Source: Cyanodermella asteris (lineage: Eukaryota; Ascomycota; Lecanoromycetes; Ostropales; Stictidaceae). Taken from it: 64,000 nucleotides of DNA. Under the pieces are notes generated by a model. It was not told the DNA's origin and did not search any database. It worked only from the letters and a program-made list of their open reading frames with translations. Position 1 is the first letter of the stretch. Each line of letters starts with the position of its first letter. The position numbers and the translations under genes were made by a program. Location: assembly GCA_900618795.1 (NCBI GenBank), contig UYJD01000014.1:418559-482558 (forward strand), given 5' to 3'. This document shows, one piece after another, positions 10,531 to 21,475 of the stretch.

Positions 10531-12648
10531 CTATACTCCATTACGAATCAGTCTGCTCGCAAAGGCCATGTCTTCTGGACGGAAGGTGTCTGTATCGCGC
10601 ATCATGTAGACCATAACGCCCCACAAACCACGAGCTGCGTCCACACGATCTTCGGCCTTAAGCAAGTCGAACCAGCGACTACGGGCGATCCACAGACCAT
10701 ACTGTTCCGTAGGAGATCTGGGTGTGTTGGGATCCGTACTGGCTAGGAACTTGAGCATGGCAGGGTGCACACGCAGCCGTAAGATGCTGATATGGTGGAA
10801 CAGGCTGCTGACTAGATATACCTAAGCAAAATCGTCAGCGAATATAATCATTGATCAAGAAAGGGAGAATCACAGCACTCACATGATCAAATTCCTGCCC
10901 TGGGGCCTTTCCGACAGGCAGAAAATTGGTCCTTGGATCCCATATCGGCTTTGGCGGCTGCCATCTTAAATCTCGGCGTGCTCTGAATTGCTTGAGTTCC
11001 TTGCTCTGCTTCTTGGATGCCCTCCCTGATCCGCGGGGCTGGCATTCCTCCGCGTGGACTCTGCTTGGTGAGACTGCTATCATCGCAGCCTCAGGATCGA
11101 TTGGACCTCGTACAGTTTGTCGCTCTTCGGGGTCACGATCATCATCAACAGCCATTTCGTCTTCAGGGCTGTCCTCCACGGGGGTCATATCATCTTTGAG
11201 CAGTGGCTTGCCAACTTCTTCGCCCATGTTCTCATGTCCGCCATATCGGGGCGCATCGGCCCACCATTGACCGGCACCGATCCGGACTTCCTGGTCGCTT
11301 TTCGCGATGCGGTTACGTTGCTGCGCAAGCATGAGCAGTGCGCCGATCTCTTGTGATGAGTCTATAATATCAAAATTTGTCCAGCGCAGGATTTGTGGTT
11401 GCTTGCCATCACAGACGTGGAAACCGAGCTCCTGCAGGTGCACCTTGGCAGCATCCCTGGTGGCAGGGTTCTGCAATTGCGCAAGAAGATCGACGTTAGA
11501 GTCCCTCAGCATCTTCGTCCACTCTTCATTCTGCTGAGCCTCCCTGATGCTTACGGGCTGAGTAAAGTTCACCCCGGAACGCGCGGAGACGACCAGAATT
11601 GGGCCTTCTTTCCAGCCTTGGCGGGCAAGTGCCCGGTCTTTTGGGCCCCGGTGCACAAGACCGGTAATATCTTGCCGGATCAGTGCATTACCGATACGCA
11701 CTGCTCTGGTAGCCTGTGGGATGAATGGTCCTCGATTGGGTTCGTAATGACAGCCCATTGCCTGAATGATCGGCTCAATAAAGGTGTACACCATCTCACG
11801 ACGATGGTTGTTGTCCATTGACCTGCCATCGCTGGTCCTGAGACCGTAATAGTCTTTGATTTCTGAGGGAGATGTCAAGTCACTAAGGTGAGATGATGAC
11901 GTGTTCGTGGGTGCGATCTTTTCTGGATCATGCGCTACGGTATCAACACCTGTGCCTGTCACGAGCTGAGGGTTGTGTCGTAACTGTTCGAGTGATCCTG
12001 TCCGCAATTGTGACGATACCTCGGCGGCGGTCTGTTTGTGATTCGAGAGTGCACTCGGCTGCAAAGCAGACCGGGATCTGTCAATGTCCATGGGTTCGGG
12101 GGCCCCTGGCGGTCGAAAGTTGTCCTTGCTTGTGTCCCAATAACAACTAATGGTGTCGACAACGAGCCAGAAGCGACGATAATGGCTAAGTCTTAGAGCA
12201 GGCTTTCCGGCAGATGGTTTTCTTCGAGTCAATGCATTTACTGCGTCCTCACGATCGCACTTTAGCTCATTGACTCGAACGTAAAAAGCCTCGTGCCCAG
12301 GGATCGAGGCCCCGTTGCTGAGAATCTCCGAAGAAAGAGGGGAATTATCTGTATTGCGCCGCTCATTCTGTCCAGGGGTGGGTCTTTCCTCCCATGTCTT
12401 TGGCGGGATGTATGAGGTTGGAACCAGATCCTCGATGTATGTGTTGTTCGCGAGCCTGACCCCTAAAGTCCGATGTTGCTCTGCCGTCCATTTGCCGAGG
12501 TAGGTTTGCACGAAAAGATCGTTGAGTCTTTGAGAGGTCACCTTTTCAACTTCTTCGGGACTGTATGGACCAACAGAGTAGACAGGGAGAGTGACAGGAG
12601 TGGCGGATGGGGGTCGTTTTTTCGGTCCATTATTTTCTGGACCTGTGC
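10531..12648 (-). CDS. Conserved-looking protein of unknown function, 5' exon missing
   Basis: An intron (10882-10822, 61 bp, GTGAGT..GCTTAG) joins a long exon to a last exon encoding VYLVSSLFHHISILRLRV... and ending at 10531. Open frame of coding quality continues upstream of the first possible start (a GTG at 12541) back to an acceptor near 12648, including KKRPPSATPVTLPVYSVGPYSPEE; just before it an in-frame TAA closes the frame. The true start exon therefore lies upstream and was not resolved. About 685 residues are visible: an ordered N-terminal region (LNDLFVQTYLGKW..., FWLVVDTISCYWD), a Ser/Pro-rich linker, a second ordered region (residues about 270-430) and an acidic linker (DEMAVDDDRDPEER) before the C-terminal helices. 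I recognise no family and assign no function. Confidence 0.7.
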
Positions 12649-14549
12649 CTGTTTATCTCGAATCAGCCCAATACTTCCACGATGTTTGTACGTGTGTGAT
12701 CAAGGGCGATGAACAAGCTTTGATCCCCTCCATCATGTGCGTTGAGAGCCAGATGACATAACAGTATCTGTGAATAGGCAGATATACGCGGCTTCAGATT
12801 CAAACAAATTTTGTGGCCGGCTGCCAACAGCAGGTCCCCTAGTAGCTTTGACTGGTTTATATCGGACTGATTTTCAGCACTGGAATAAGGCTCGACTGTG
12901 TGATCTGATGCAAGCCCTAGACGAGTGGTGGGCAAGTGGAAGTTCGCGTCGTGATGACTGGCTCAGTTGAGCTTGGGTCTGGTGATCGCATCCCATCTTC
13001 GGTCGTTTCCTGCGGGAAGTCCATTTTGAAGAACACTGTTGGAGACAGGAAAAATGATCAAAGAGGCTTCAGTGCTAGGGCTGAGCAGTTTTGTTGATGC
13101 GCGTACACACCTGCCTCTTCAGTGTTATTTTCATGTCCAGGGAAACGGTGACAGCTGGGAAAGAGCTCTGCCCACCCAACAAAACGTGGCGCGAGTATAC
13201 TCACTTGTTGGCAGAACCCAGATGATGTCTCCGAGATCCGGTCGGATTCCCCCGTAAAAAGCTTTGGAGCGAGCTCTTTGACGCAGTGGCTGTGTCATAA
13301 TGCAATCGGGTTCTCCTGTAATGCGGACGGCTTTTGTTCTTTGCTCCGTTGCCGCTTATGCCAGGGGCAGGCACGCGATGTTGTCGATTGGAACTAGCAG
13401 GAGATCGGTGCTGGGTGCAGTCTTGAACGGTCGTGAGCACTTTGTGACTATTCAAGCAGACAAAACGGCTGATTGAGGTGACGTCGAAAATGTCCTCCGA
13501 AAGGCCTTGTGCGCTCATGCAAGAGATTGACTTCCCAGCCGTGGATCCGCTGTAGGTCACAAGCTGGTTCATGTAGCTGGCCAGGTAGCGCATCAGGTCC
13601 TGTGACGTTTGACGGTGCGCGGCAAGCTTCAAAGATGCCGAGTAGATGAATGGATCAGTCGAGCGGGACGCTCGCCGGGACCAGCGTATAACGAAGCTTG
13701 CGCAGGGCTCTCAAGCGAATGGTAGAAGCAATGGCGAACTCAAACGCATACGGTTGAGGATGTGGCTTAAGACGCTGAAGTGTATGTACTCACCAATGAC
13801 CGGAAAAGTCCACATCGTCGCCCAACGTCTGCGTCTGGCGTGTAACCCCCCCCCCCTGGCGTGTCCCCCCACCGAGCCTAGCTAATTGTCTTTGCCGTCA
13901 AGGCCAGCGCGAGAGGGAGAATGGTCACGCTATGTTCGCGGAAGACGGATAGACGCTTTACGAACGATGCAAGACGAACGAGGCTGCAAATATGGGATCG
14001 AAGTCGGCGATAAAGCTTGCGATGTGCATTCCATTGGAATGATTGTGGAGAGGGACAGGTGTCGCGCTACGGCGGAAGCCTGCCAGCGCGCCAACACTGT
14101 TTGGGTAGGACCAATCAGCTCAAATGATATCTAGCGCAAGTTGCCTCAGCGTCTGATGTGTAGACAGACGTGAAGCTGACCCAGAGTGCATCGAAAGTCT
14201 GCTAAAGTCAAATGTTGAACTGACGGGCCGCTCTGGAGCACGGATCGTTATGTAGAACCCGCATGGGAAACGCGGCGGAAGAGTCTCTTCGCCAACAACC
14301 GCAGCCGTTTCAGCCGAGGCTTTGTCATTCTACAAAATCCCTTGCGAATCATACAAGCAGGAGCCACGTTATGAAAGGTATTAAAGAGGTATTAAATACT
14401 CTTTCCGAGCTCTATGACTACTTTTGCAGTGGAAGAGAGAAACCTGCGGACCCCTAGAATCACCTGCCGTGAATCACCTCCTAGCTATTTCCCGGTCAAG
14501 GCGTCACCACTACATACTCATACTGCTCAGATAGAAAAGCGGGCGCTTC
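12649..14549. other. Intergenic, including the likely first exon of the neighbour
   Basis: The unresolved start exon of the 10531-12648 gene should lie at the left end, possibly just above a GTACAA donor near 12691. A reverse frame at 13201-13632 shows no motif. An 11-C run (13846-13856) lies between two copies of CTGGCGTGT. No other gene is supported. Confidence 0.45.
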
Positions 14550-16791
14550 CTACAGCGGACCGTTGAGGTAGCCATTCATCAATAACGCTGGCCAGTCGAC
14601 ATTTGGGTCCCTCAACATGTCCAAACTCCCACCATTCTCAGACCCCAGTTCTCCGGCAGCCGCGTGGGCCAAGCCGCGCATGCCCGTATCGTCGTTCAAC
14701 TTATCTTCAAGGTGCTGAGTGACATCCGCTTGCCACTGGCTGTTGTCTAGAACGCCTTTGGAACGAACTGCAAGCAGTACATTTCGTAGGCCGTTGAGCG
14801 CAGCAGGACGCTGCGAGGTAGTGATTGCTGCTCTTGTCAGGACCTTGACAGCAGGAATGACAAAATGATGCGCCAGCGGTGTTCCATCCGGTGGAATCTC
14901 GACTGTGACCAGCATTGTGGCAATTCGACAAGCAGCTGCCACAATGTCCGGGGTTGCAGGGCAAGGACTCGGTCCAGCGCGAAGTAACCAGCAGAATAAG
15001 TCGGTGGTCGCGAACGCAAGTGTGGCGAACGACGCCGACTGCATTCCTTGAGGCGTGTCTGCAGACGTGGGTGGTTGTATTGAGCCATCGGCACCGAAGG
15101 CCGTGTGTAGTGATTGCCATGAATCCAGACCAGCATCGATTACATCTGAGCTCCCCGCGACTATCGTGCGCAGTCGGTCTGACATGGACGCAGCAAACGA
15201 AGAGCGACGGATGAACTCGATAAAGTTGTTGTCATTCAAGACATTTCGATCCGCAGCTGTCATTTCTGTCAACGGAGAGAAGTATGGCATCATGCGTGGC
15301 GCACGTGTACCAGTCGAGTGCCATGCGTCAAGGACAATGAACACCCAGAATGCTCGGCGAGCACTCGCGAACACTCGGCCTGCGTCAGGGGACGGTCCAA
15401 GGAGGCCTGGTTCCGTGACCCCCCGGAGCTTCAGGTATTGGACCATTCTACGGGCCTGTTCAAGAAGCTGACTGCAGGTGAAGGCACCAAATGGGTTCTC
15501 GTGTGCCGGGCCCGATGTTTGGTGATACATGGCGCAAAGGAGGATAGTCTGTAGGTAGACCAAGTTGGCCTGGTATGGTCGCCCTTCCCAGGCCTCAGCG
15601 AATAACTGGCCACCCGGCTGGAGCTCCCGGAATACGTTCTCTGCACACTGGTCGCGACTCTGTTCTCCGCTAGTTCCTTCGATCGTGCCGACAACAGCTC
15701 CAACAGCGAAGTAGAATGCCGTCCGTAGGGGTTGTTTGCAGTAGCCTAGATTCTGGTTGATGCCGTCTCTGGAACCCAGCAGCGGTAGCACTCGATTGAC
15801 CTTGCCGGTGAAGTCCTGCATGTTGCGTTCCTCTACTGGATGCAGGGGCCTCATGGGGAAAGGATCGCTCTCGTCGGGTTTTGCCAGTGTGATACCTAGA
15901 CTCTTGGCTATATTCGCACTGGCATGCGGCTGTGGCGGTTCTGGAAGAATGGGCGCTGGGGCAAAAGTCTTCGGTAGGTCGTGTTGCTGACTGAAAGGCG
16001 AATTCTGGTCGTAGCCGTCATTGGTCATTGACCAAGTGCGCTTCCTATCGCTACCTAGACTAGACAGAAGGCCTGATCCGTCCTCGAAAGCAGTACTTCG
16101 AGTACCTTCAAGTTGCGCAACGCGGTCTGAAAGCTCCTTGATGTAGCCTTTGCTTGGTCCACGTTTCTGAGGTGCGCGACTGAATTTACAATCGGCATTG
16201 GTGCGTTGACAATTCGAGCATTTCGGAGCACCCGGTGCGTCGCTCTCTGCATCGCACTTGATCTATGTAAGCAATTAGCATCCGCTGCGCCTTGGAAACG
16301 ACAAGGACAAGGTGACAGGATTGACTCGCGCCGCCTCGGGTACTCGAGGTTTCTCCGAGAGAGGGTACCCGAGAATGTTCCGGCGAACATTTACTGTCGC
16401 AGCAAAGTCGCGCGACAGGGGCTCGCAGGCTCACCTTCTTACGCCTGCACTCATCACAAGCTCTTGTAACCTTGCTCTTCTTTCGCGCCGACTCATCAAG
16501 GGTTTGAGGTCCTGGCCCGGTTATGCCTTGGATTTGGTGCCCTTGGAAGGGTACAGTCACTGGAGCCGGGTATCCGTAAGTCTGGTTTGGCTGCGACAAT
16601 TGTTGGGCACCCATGGCGGTGTTGTAGGCTTGGCCGGCCAAAGTATTGTGAACATCGTGATTCTGCGCGGCCTGCAGCTGCGCGTTCAAGTCCAGATGCT
16701 CGTCTGGGTCTGCGTGATTTTGCTGGTACGGGCTCACTCCGCTGCCAGTCTGAGCAGCCGTCGGTGACGGGTATGTTTCTTGCTGAGCCAT
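14550..16791 (-). CDS. Zn2Cys6 transcription factor with fungal-specific domain
   Basis: Exon 1 is 16791-16435 (119 codons). The intron 16434-16263 is 172 bp (GTGAGC..CATAG), and exon 2 is 16262-14550; together they give 689 residues. The spliced zinc cluster reads ACDECRRKK|IKCDAESDAPGAPKC then CQRTNADC, i.e. C-x2-C-x6-C-x11-C-x2-C-x6-C from residue 112, followed by RGPSKGYIKELSDRVAQLE, a linker and dimerisation helix reminiscent of Rgt1-like regulators. A fungal_trans-type middle homology region follows (for example RPYQANLVYLQTILLCAMYHQ and a Cys/Leu-rich helical segment). The N-terminus is Gln/Pro-rich. It should be a nuclear DNA-binding regulator, probably of sugar or nutrient metabolism by analogy, which is inference. 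Confidence 0.88.
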
Positions 16792-17986
16792 TTTCTAGGC
16801 TGTAATCGAGATACTCTATGTCTCTCGCAAATGGGGAATGTTCGAGTTCTGCTGGTACGTAGGGGCGACACAGTGTCGCCTCCTGGAGAAGAACTGTGTC
16901 ATTACGATCAGCAAGCTGCGCGTCGGAACAGACGGGGTTTTTGAGTCATGAGGCGACATGTTCGCCGACGACAATGAAGCAGAGGACATACCGATAGAAC
17001 TCGAGAAGCTGTCGAGCTCTCGACGCGATTGATGATGCTCGGCGATGGCAGTACTTTCGCCCGTGTTGGAGCGGAAGAAAGGAAGGACCGCGGCCGAGGC
17101 GAAGATAAAAGGTCGCTGGAGTGCTGGCTCTGCTGTGCGCTTGCCGTTCGCGCGCCTTAACTGGCGAACGGCCCAGGGGTGTGCGACATACTCACGGAAA
17201 GTACGCGCAATTTGCACCTGGAATCCTGACAAGAGACATTCACTACAGCAAGCACTCCTTGCCGTTAGTCACATGGTTTGAAGAAGATGAATCACATTTC
17301 GTTTTCCATGTTCGTTTGCTGGACAGACTGCATTTGTCTAGGTTCTTCATTCGGCACGCTTGTAATGTCTCCCTTTCTGCAAAGACCGGCTTATCTGTAC
17401 GCCTGTGCCTGTTGCGATCGATTCCCAGATCGATCGTGTCGTTCCATGTTACCTGTCGTGAGCCTAACAATCACCGATAGCACTCCGAGCCGCTCAGCGA
17501 CACAGCGGGCGTTGGTAATTTCAGCGCGTTAGGTGGATGTCGGCTGATCTCGCTTCCGGAAAAACTCGTCCGAGGCCTGCTCTCCTTCATGACTCGTCGA
17601 GAACGATGCTGAAACGATGTAAGTTGCTCAAGGTCGTGTCGCAGATCTTGGTTCTCAAAAATCCACCAACGAATGTACAAGATCGCGTTATGCTTGTAGA
17701 CGCGGAGATATGTTGGTCGTTGCGGTCACTTGGCAACGAAAACAGACGATGTAGAACTACTGTAGGTCAGAGTGACGTTGAGCAGTCATTCTGCTCATTT
17801 TCCACATTACAAAGTGATCATTCACCTCGAGGTACTATTTGAGGCGTTGCCAGTATGGTCTCTAGCACGCGAACCGTTTCATCGAAGGCGGAGATGAAGA
17901 GCAATGCGAAGCCTTTCATACGATGCATACAGCTTTCAGCGAATTTATCCTTGACCCAACAGCTGGCGGCTTGTTGCGATTCATTG
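16792..17986. other. Upstream region of the zinc-cluster gene and 3' flank of BCKDHB
   Basis: No supported gene. A reverse frame at 16816-17232 directly upstream of the regulator has no recognisable product and may be 5' leader. Confidence 0.5.
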
Positions 17987-19189
17987 CTAGTACTCGACTG
18001 TCTGCTTGATTGCGTCGTATATCCTGGCAACGTCAGGGACGACAAATCGCTCCCAGACCAAGCCAGTGTGTGTGGCCCAGCCTGCGACGCGCTGCACAGG
18101 TGCTTCGAGATGCAGGAAGGCACCTTCTTGGATACTGGAGGATACTTCGGCTCCGACACCAGCGTTCTGCATACTCTCATGCACGACGACCGCTCGTCCT
18201 GTTTTCCTTACACTCTCGAGGACCGTTTCCCGATCCCAGGGGTAGATTGTCCGAAGATCAATCAGCTCCACGTCGATTCCAAAATCCTTTTCTGCTGCGG
18301 CAATGGCAGCAGAGGACGTATATAGTGGATGGCCATATGTGACAAGTGTGACGTCCTTGCCTGTTTTGACGACCTCGGCTTTGCTGAGAGGCAATTCATA
18401 TGCTTCTGTGGGCACTTCTTCGACAGCCGCACGGTAGAGAATCTTGGGTTCCATGAAGATCACAGGATCTGGACAGTTGATGCTTGCCAATAGCAAGCCC
18501 TTGGCCTGACTCGGGCTTCTGGGCATAACAACCTTCAGACCTGGGATATGTGTGAAAAGGGCTTCGGGGCTCTGAGTGTGGTATAGAGCACCGTGTCCGA
18601 TCGCTCCGCATGGCATCCGGACGGTCAATCCCCCAATGTTACCACCAGTATTGCCTTCCCTGTATCGCCATTTTGCAGCTTCGTTCACTAGCTGATCAAA
18701 TGCCGGAAATACGTAATCGGCAAACTGAATCTCAGCGACCGCTTTCATGCCCTGAGCGGCGGCGCCGATTGCAAAGCCTGCGATGCCTTGTTCGCTTAGT
18801 GGAGTGTTGAAGACGCGCTCGCCGCCAAACTCTGTAGCCAGGTTCATGGAGCAACGGAAAACGCCCCCGAATGCGACATCCTCACCAAACAGTAGGACCG
18901 ATTCGTCGCTTCGAAGAGCATGGCTCAGTGTCGAGTTGATGGCTTGGAAAAAGTTCTGGCGGGTGGTTGAAGAGGATTGCGGAAGTTCATGGCTCGATGA
19001 GAGAAGCGAAGACGATGACTGATGAAGCAGAGGACTTGAGCCGTAATCGATCGGAGTATTCAATCGAGCTTTGGCCGGTGCGTGAGAGTAGGCACGGAGA
19101 AGCACTCCGCCATGTGTTGATGGTGATGCGTGAGCTCTGAGGCCCGATCTAGAGACCTGTAAGATGGATTTGCGCACTGTCTGGCACAT
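17987..19189 (-). CDS. BCKDHB: 2-oxoisovalerate (branched-chain) dehydrogenase E1 beta subunit, mitochondrial
   Basis: 400 residues from the ATG at 19189; a GTG five codons upstream is not a likely start. The N-terminus (MCQTVRKSILQVSRSGLRAH) is a basic, acid-free mitochondrial presequence. The body is the transketolase-like beta subunit: LLFGEDVAFGGVFR, FNTPLSEQGIAGFAIGAA, EIQFADYVFPAFDQLVNEAAKWRYR, PRSPSQAKGLLLASI and the C-terminal domain ELIDLRTIYPWDRETV. Together with E1 alpha it decarboxylates the 2-oxoacids from Val, Leu and Ile using thiamine diphosphate and passes the acyl group to E2 in the mitochondrial matrix. FGGVFR and EPKILYRAAVEEVP favour branched-chain over pyruvate dehydrogenase. 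It is uninterrupted by introns and divergent from COX15. Confidence 0.92.
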   Translation of the reverse strand: MCQTVRKSILQVSRSGLRAHASPSTHGGVLLRAYSHAPAKARLNTPIDYGSSPLLHQSSSSLLSSSHELPQSSSTTRQNFFQAINSTLSHALRSDESVLLFGEDVAFGGVFRCSMNLATEFGGERVFNTPLSEQGIAGFAIGAAAQGMKAVAEIQFADYVFPAFDQLVNEAAKWRYREGNTGGNIGGLTVRMPCGAIGHGALYHTQSPEALFTHIPGLKVVMPRSPSQAKGLLLASINCPDPVIFMEPKILYRAAVEEVPTEAYELPLSKAEVVKTGKDVTLVTYGHPLYTSSAAIAAAEKDFGIDVELIDLRTIYPWDRETVLESVRKTGRAVVVHESMQNAGVGAEVSSSIQEGAFLHLEAPVQRVAGWATHTGLVWERFVVPDVARIYDAIKQTVEY

Positions 19190-19480
19190 CTTGACTGCTG
19201 TCACCGCATGCTCTAGGAAAACTTCTGGAGAACGATGCAGCAGTACTAGAAGAAGGGGATACTTGATAGCGCGTTTGCGACGGGAATTGTGAGGGGACGC
19301 CGCTCAATGCCGATGGCAGCCGTGACACCTCGCTAAGCGGCCACGACTTTAGCTCCTGGCTCTTCCGCCACTGCCGCCGTTCGGATCCCGGTCAGGGTCC
19401 ACTGCCAATGGAGTGATCATCATTTCTCAGCTTCAAGGTCGCCTGTGTTCACCTACACCCAAACCCGAGTCTGCATTGAC
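19190..19480. promoter_or_regulatory. Shared divergent promoter of BCKDHB and COX15
   Basis: Only 291 bases separate the two opposing start codons. A CCAAT box at 19406-19410, about 71 bases before the COX15 ATG, fits the Hap/CBC complex that activates respiratory genes in fungi. No TATA box stands out. Confidence 0.5.
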
Positions 19481-21007
19481 ATGCAGTCCGCACGACTCCT
19501 ACGCCATTACGGCACACCCTCGGCGCTTCATAACGTGTCACTGCTTCGGGAAGCAGCGCCTCGGCTAACAAAGCGCTTCTTTTCCTGTCAAGCGGCAAAG
19601 CAGTCGACCTTCAAGCTTACGAGTCCTCGTGAAGCTTGTTCACCACTGCTTCGCACAATCCGCGCCAATGCTGCTCGACGAAGAGTCTCGTCCGCAGCTC
19701 CAACGCTGGAGTCAAGCGGCCCTCGCACATCCTCTCTTCCACCAACCCATGCGAACGTCTCCCGCTCGGAGTCCAGGCGGGGCCCTTACTTTCCGGAAAC
19801 ATCGTCCAAGTCGGTGGCCTGGTGGCTTCTAGCCTCGGCGGCTTCAGTATACGGTATTGTGGTCTGGGGAGGTCTGACTAGGCTGACCGAGTCTGGTCTT
19901 TCAATTACGGAATGGCGACCGGTAACGGGATCGATGCCGCCTCGCAGTGCGGAGGATTGGGATTCTGAATTCACAAAGTACAAAGCCTCACCGGAATATC
20001 AGATCCTGAACCCGCGGATGGATCTCCAAGAGTTCAAGAAGATATACTTCATGGAATGGGCACACAGAGTCTGGGGTCGCGCCGTCGGTCTTACCTTCGT
20101 CCTGCCTGCTGTCTATTTCGTGGCTCGCAGAAAGGTCAGTAAGAGAATGACTCTCGCTGTGACAGGTATTGCGGGTCTGATTGGCTTCCAAGGCTTCCTT
20201 GGCTGGTGGATGGTGAAGAGTGGCTTGAAAGACGATCTCTTCGCCCCTGGAAGCCATCCGAGAGTCAGTCAGTACAGGCTAACAGCTCATCTGGGAACTG
20301 CTTTTATCTGCTATACTTCGATGCTCTGGGCTGGTCTGAGTATACTGCGAGAGCACAGGGCTTTGCAGGCCCCTGAGAAAGCTCTGGCAAGGATGGACTT
20401 GCTGCAGAGCCGAGCTTTGAGACCGTTCAGGCGCAGCATCTATGCGTTGGCAGCTCTCGTCTTCATCACCGCCATGTCAGGTGGCCTAGTTGCCGGACTC
20501 GACGCAGGGCTGATCTACAACGAGTTTCCGTACATGGGTAGTGGTCTGACACCGCCAAAGGATGAGCTCTGGTCTGACTTCTACTGCAAGCGCGCCGATA
20601 AGGCCGATATATGGTGGCGTAACATGCTGGAGAACCCATCTCTCGTACAACTGGACCACCGCATTCTAGCTACGACTACTTTTACGGCAGTGATGGGACT
20701 GTTTGCCTGGTCTCGCATGCCAGCTCTGAAGAAGGTTTTGCCTCGAAATGTGAGTCGTGGCATGCATGGCCTGGTTGGTTTCGTCTGGCTGCAGGCTGCC
20801 CTTGGTATCACGACTCTACTCTATCTCGTCCCAATCCACGCAGCGTCTTCGCATCAAGCTGGGGCTTTGGCTTTGCTTTCTATGGCAACCATAGTGGCAG
20901 GCCGGGTTCATGTCTCGAAGAGGACGCTGGGCCTTGTTGCCAAGCGAGCCGTTGGCGCTAAGCCTGTTCACGCATCGTCACCTCGACCTGTTATATCTAG
21001 TTCGTAA
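19481..21007 (+). CDS. COX15: Heme A synthase COX15, mitochondrial
   Basis: 508 residues from the ATG at 19481 (MQSARLLRHYG). A long basic Arg/Ser-rich presequence covers about 100 residues, then eight or so membrane helices follow. Family motifs are WGGLTRLTESGLSITEW near 129-145, the haem-ligand histidines in MEWAHRVWGR (H195), LTAHLGTAF (H270), LDHRILATTTF (H393) and AASSHQAGAL (H458), and the DAGLIYNEFP loop. COX15 oxidises the C8 methyl of haem O to give haem A for cytochrome c oxidase in the inner mitochondrial membrane. All four histidines are present, so the enzyme looks intact. No intron. Confidence 0.96.
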   Translation: MQSARLLRHYGTPSALHNVSLLREAAPRLTKRFFSCQAAKQSTFKLTSPREACSPLLRTIRANAARRRVSSAAPTLESSGPRTSSLPPTHANVSRSESRRGPYFPETSSKSVAWWLLASAASVYGIVVWGGLTRLTESGLSITEWRPVTGSMPPRSAEDWDSEFTKYKASPEYQILNPRMDLQEFKKIYFMEWAHRVWGRAVGLTFVLPAVYFVARRKVSKRMTLAVTGIAGLIGFQGFLGWWMVKSGLKDDLFAPGSHPRVSQYRLTAHLGTAFICYTSMLWAGLSILREHRALQAPEKALARMDLLQSRALRPFRRSIYALAALVFITAMSGGLVAGLDAGLIYNEFPYMGSGLTPPKDELWSDFYCKRADKADIWWRNMLENPSLVQLDHRILATTTFTAVMGLFAWSRMPALKKVLPRNVSRGMHGLVGFVWLQAALGITTLLYLVPIHAASSHQAGALALLSMATIVAGRVHVSKRTLGLVAKRAVGAKPVHASSPRPVISSS

Positions 21008-21376
21008 GAGACGCAAGATCTCAAATTGTACAACAATCTCTTCTTCTACACAGCTCCATTTCCAATCGAAGCTAGGCGCGGCAGACGTAGCACTGAAAAC
21101 ATCTCCGTGTCAGCTCCGCCAGAAATGCCGGCGCTACAGCTTCTTGACTCTTGGACTATACGGTCGAGCTGATTCATCAACCTCATTATCTATGCCATGC
21201 CTCGACACTAAACTGGGCCTTGGAAATTTCTGGGCTCCACCAGACGTCGGCTGTATTCGACCAGGACTACATCACCAAGCACGGAACGATTCCTTATTTC
21301 AGGGTGCAATGAACAATTATGCATGATGACTATATATTTGCAATTACTAATGCGCAATTCCATCCAGTTTCACTAC
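21008..21376. other. Intergenic between COX15 and tRNA-Gly
   Basis: COX15 3' UTR and AT-rich spacer; nothing else is seen. Confidence 0.5.
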
Positions 21377-21447
21377 GACAGATTGGTCTAGTGGTAGAAT
21401 GGGTCGTTGCCATCGACCCGGCCCGGGTTCGATTCCCGGATCTGTCA
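21377..21447 (+). tRNA. tRNA-Gly (GCC)
   Basis: 71 nt. The acceptor stem GACAGAT/ATCTGTC is a perfect 7 bp with discriminator A. The anticodon stem GGTCG/CGACC encloses loop TTGCCAT, giving anticodon GCC. The T arm CCGGG/CCCGG carries the TTCGATT loop. The D arm (GTCTAGTGGTAGAAT) keeps GG and the A-box but has a C12-A23 mismatch. There is no intron, and a T5 Pol III terminator follows at 21471-21475. Confidence 0.93.
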
Positions 21448-21470
21448 TACCACACCGTCTAACTGGTTAC

Positions 21471-21475
21471 TTTTT
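21471..21475 (+). terminator. RNA polymerase III T-run terminator
   Basis: TTTTT lies 24 bases after the tRNA end, with a second T5 at 21478-21482. Confidence 0.6.

Noticed and set aside
13201-13632. 143-codon reverse frame
   Set aside because: No motif, no codon bias, no splice partners.
13846-13856. C11 run flanked by CTGGCGTGT repeats
   Set aside because: Probably slippage or base-calling noise, not a functional repeat.
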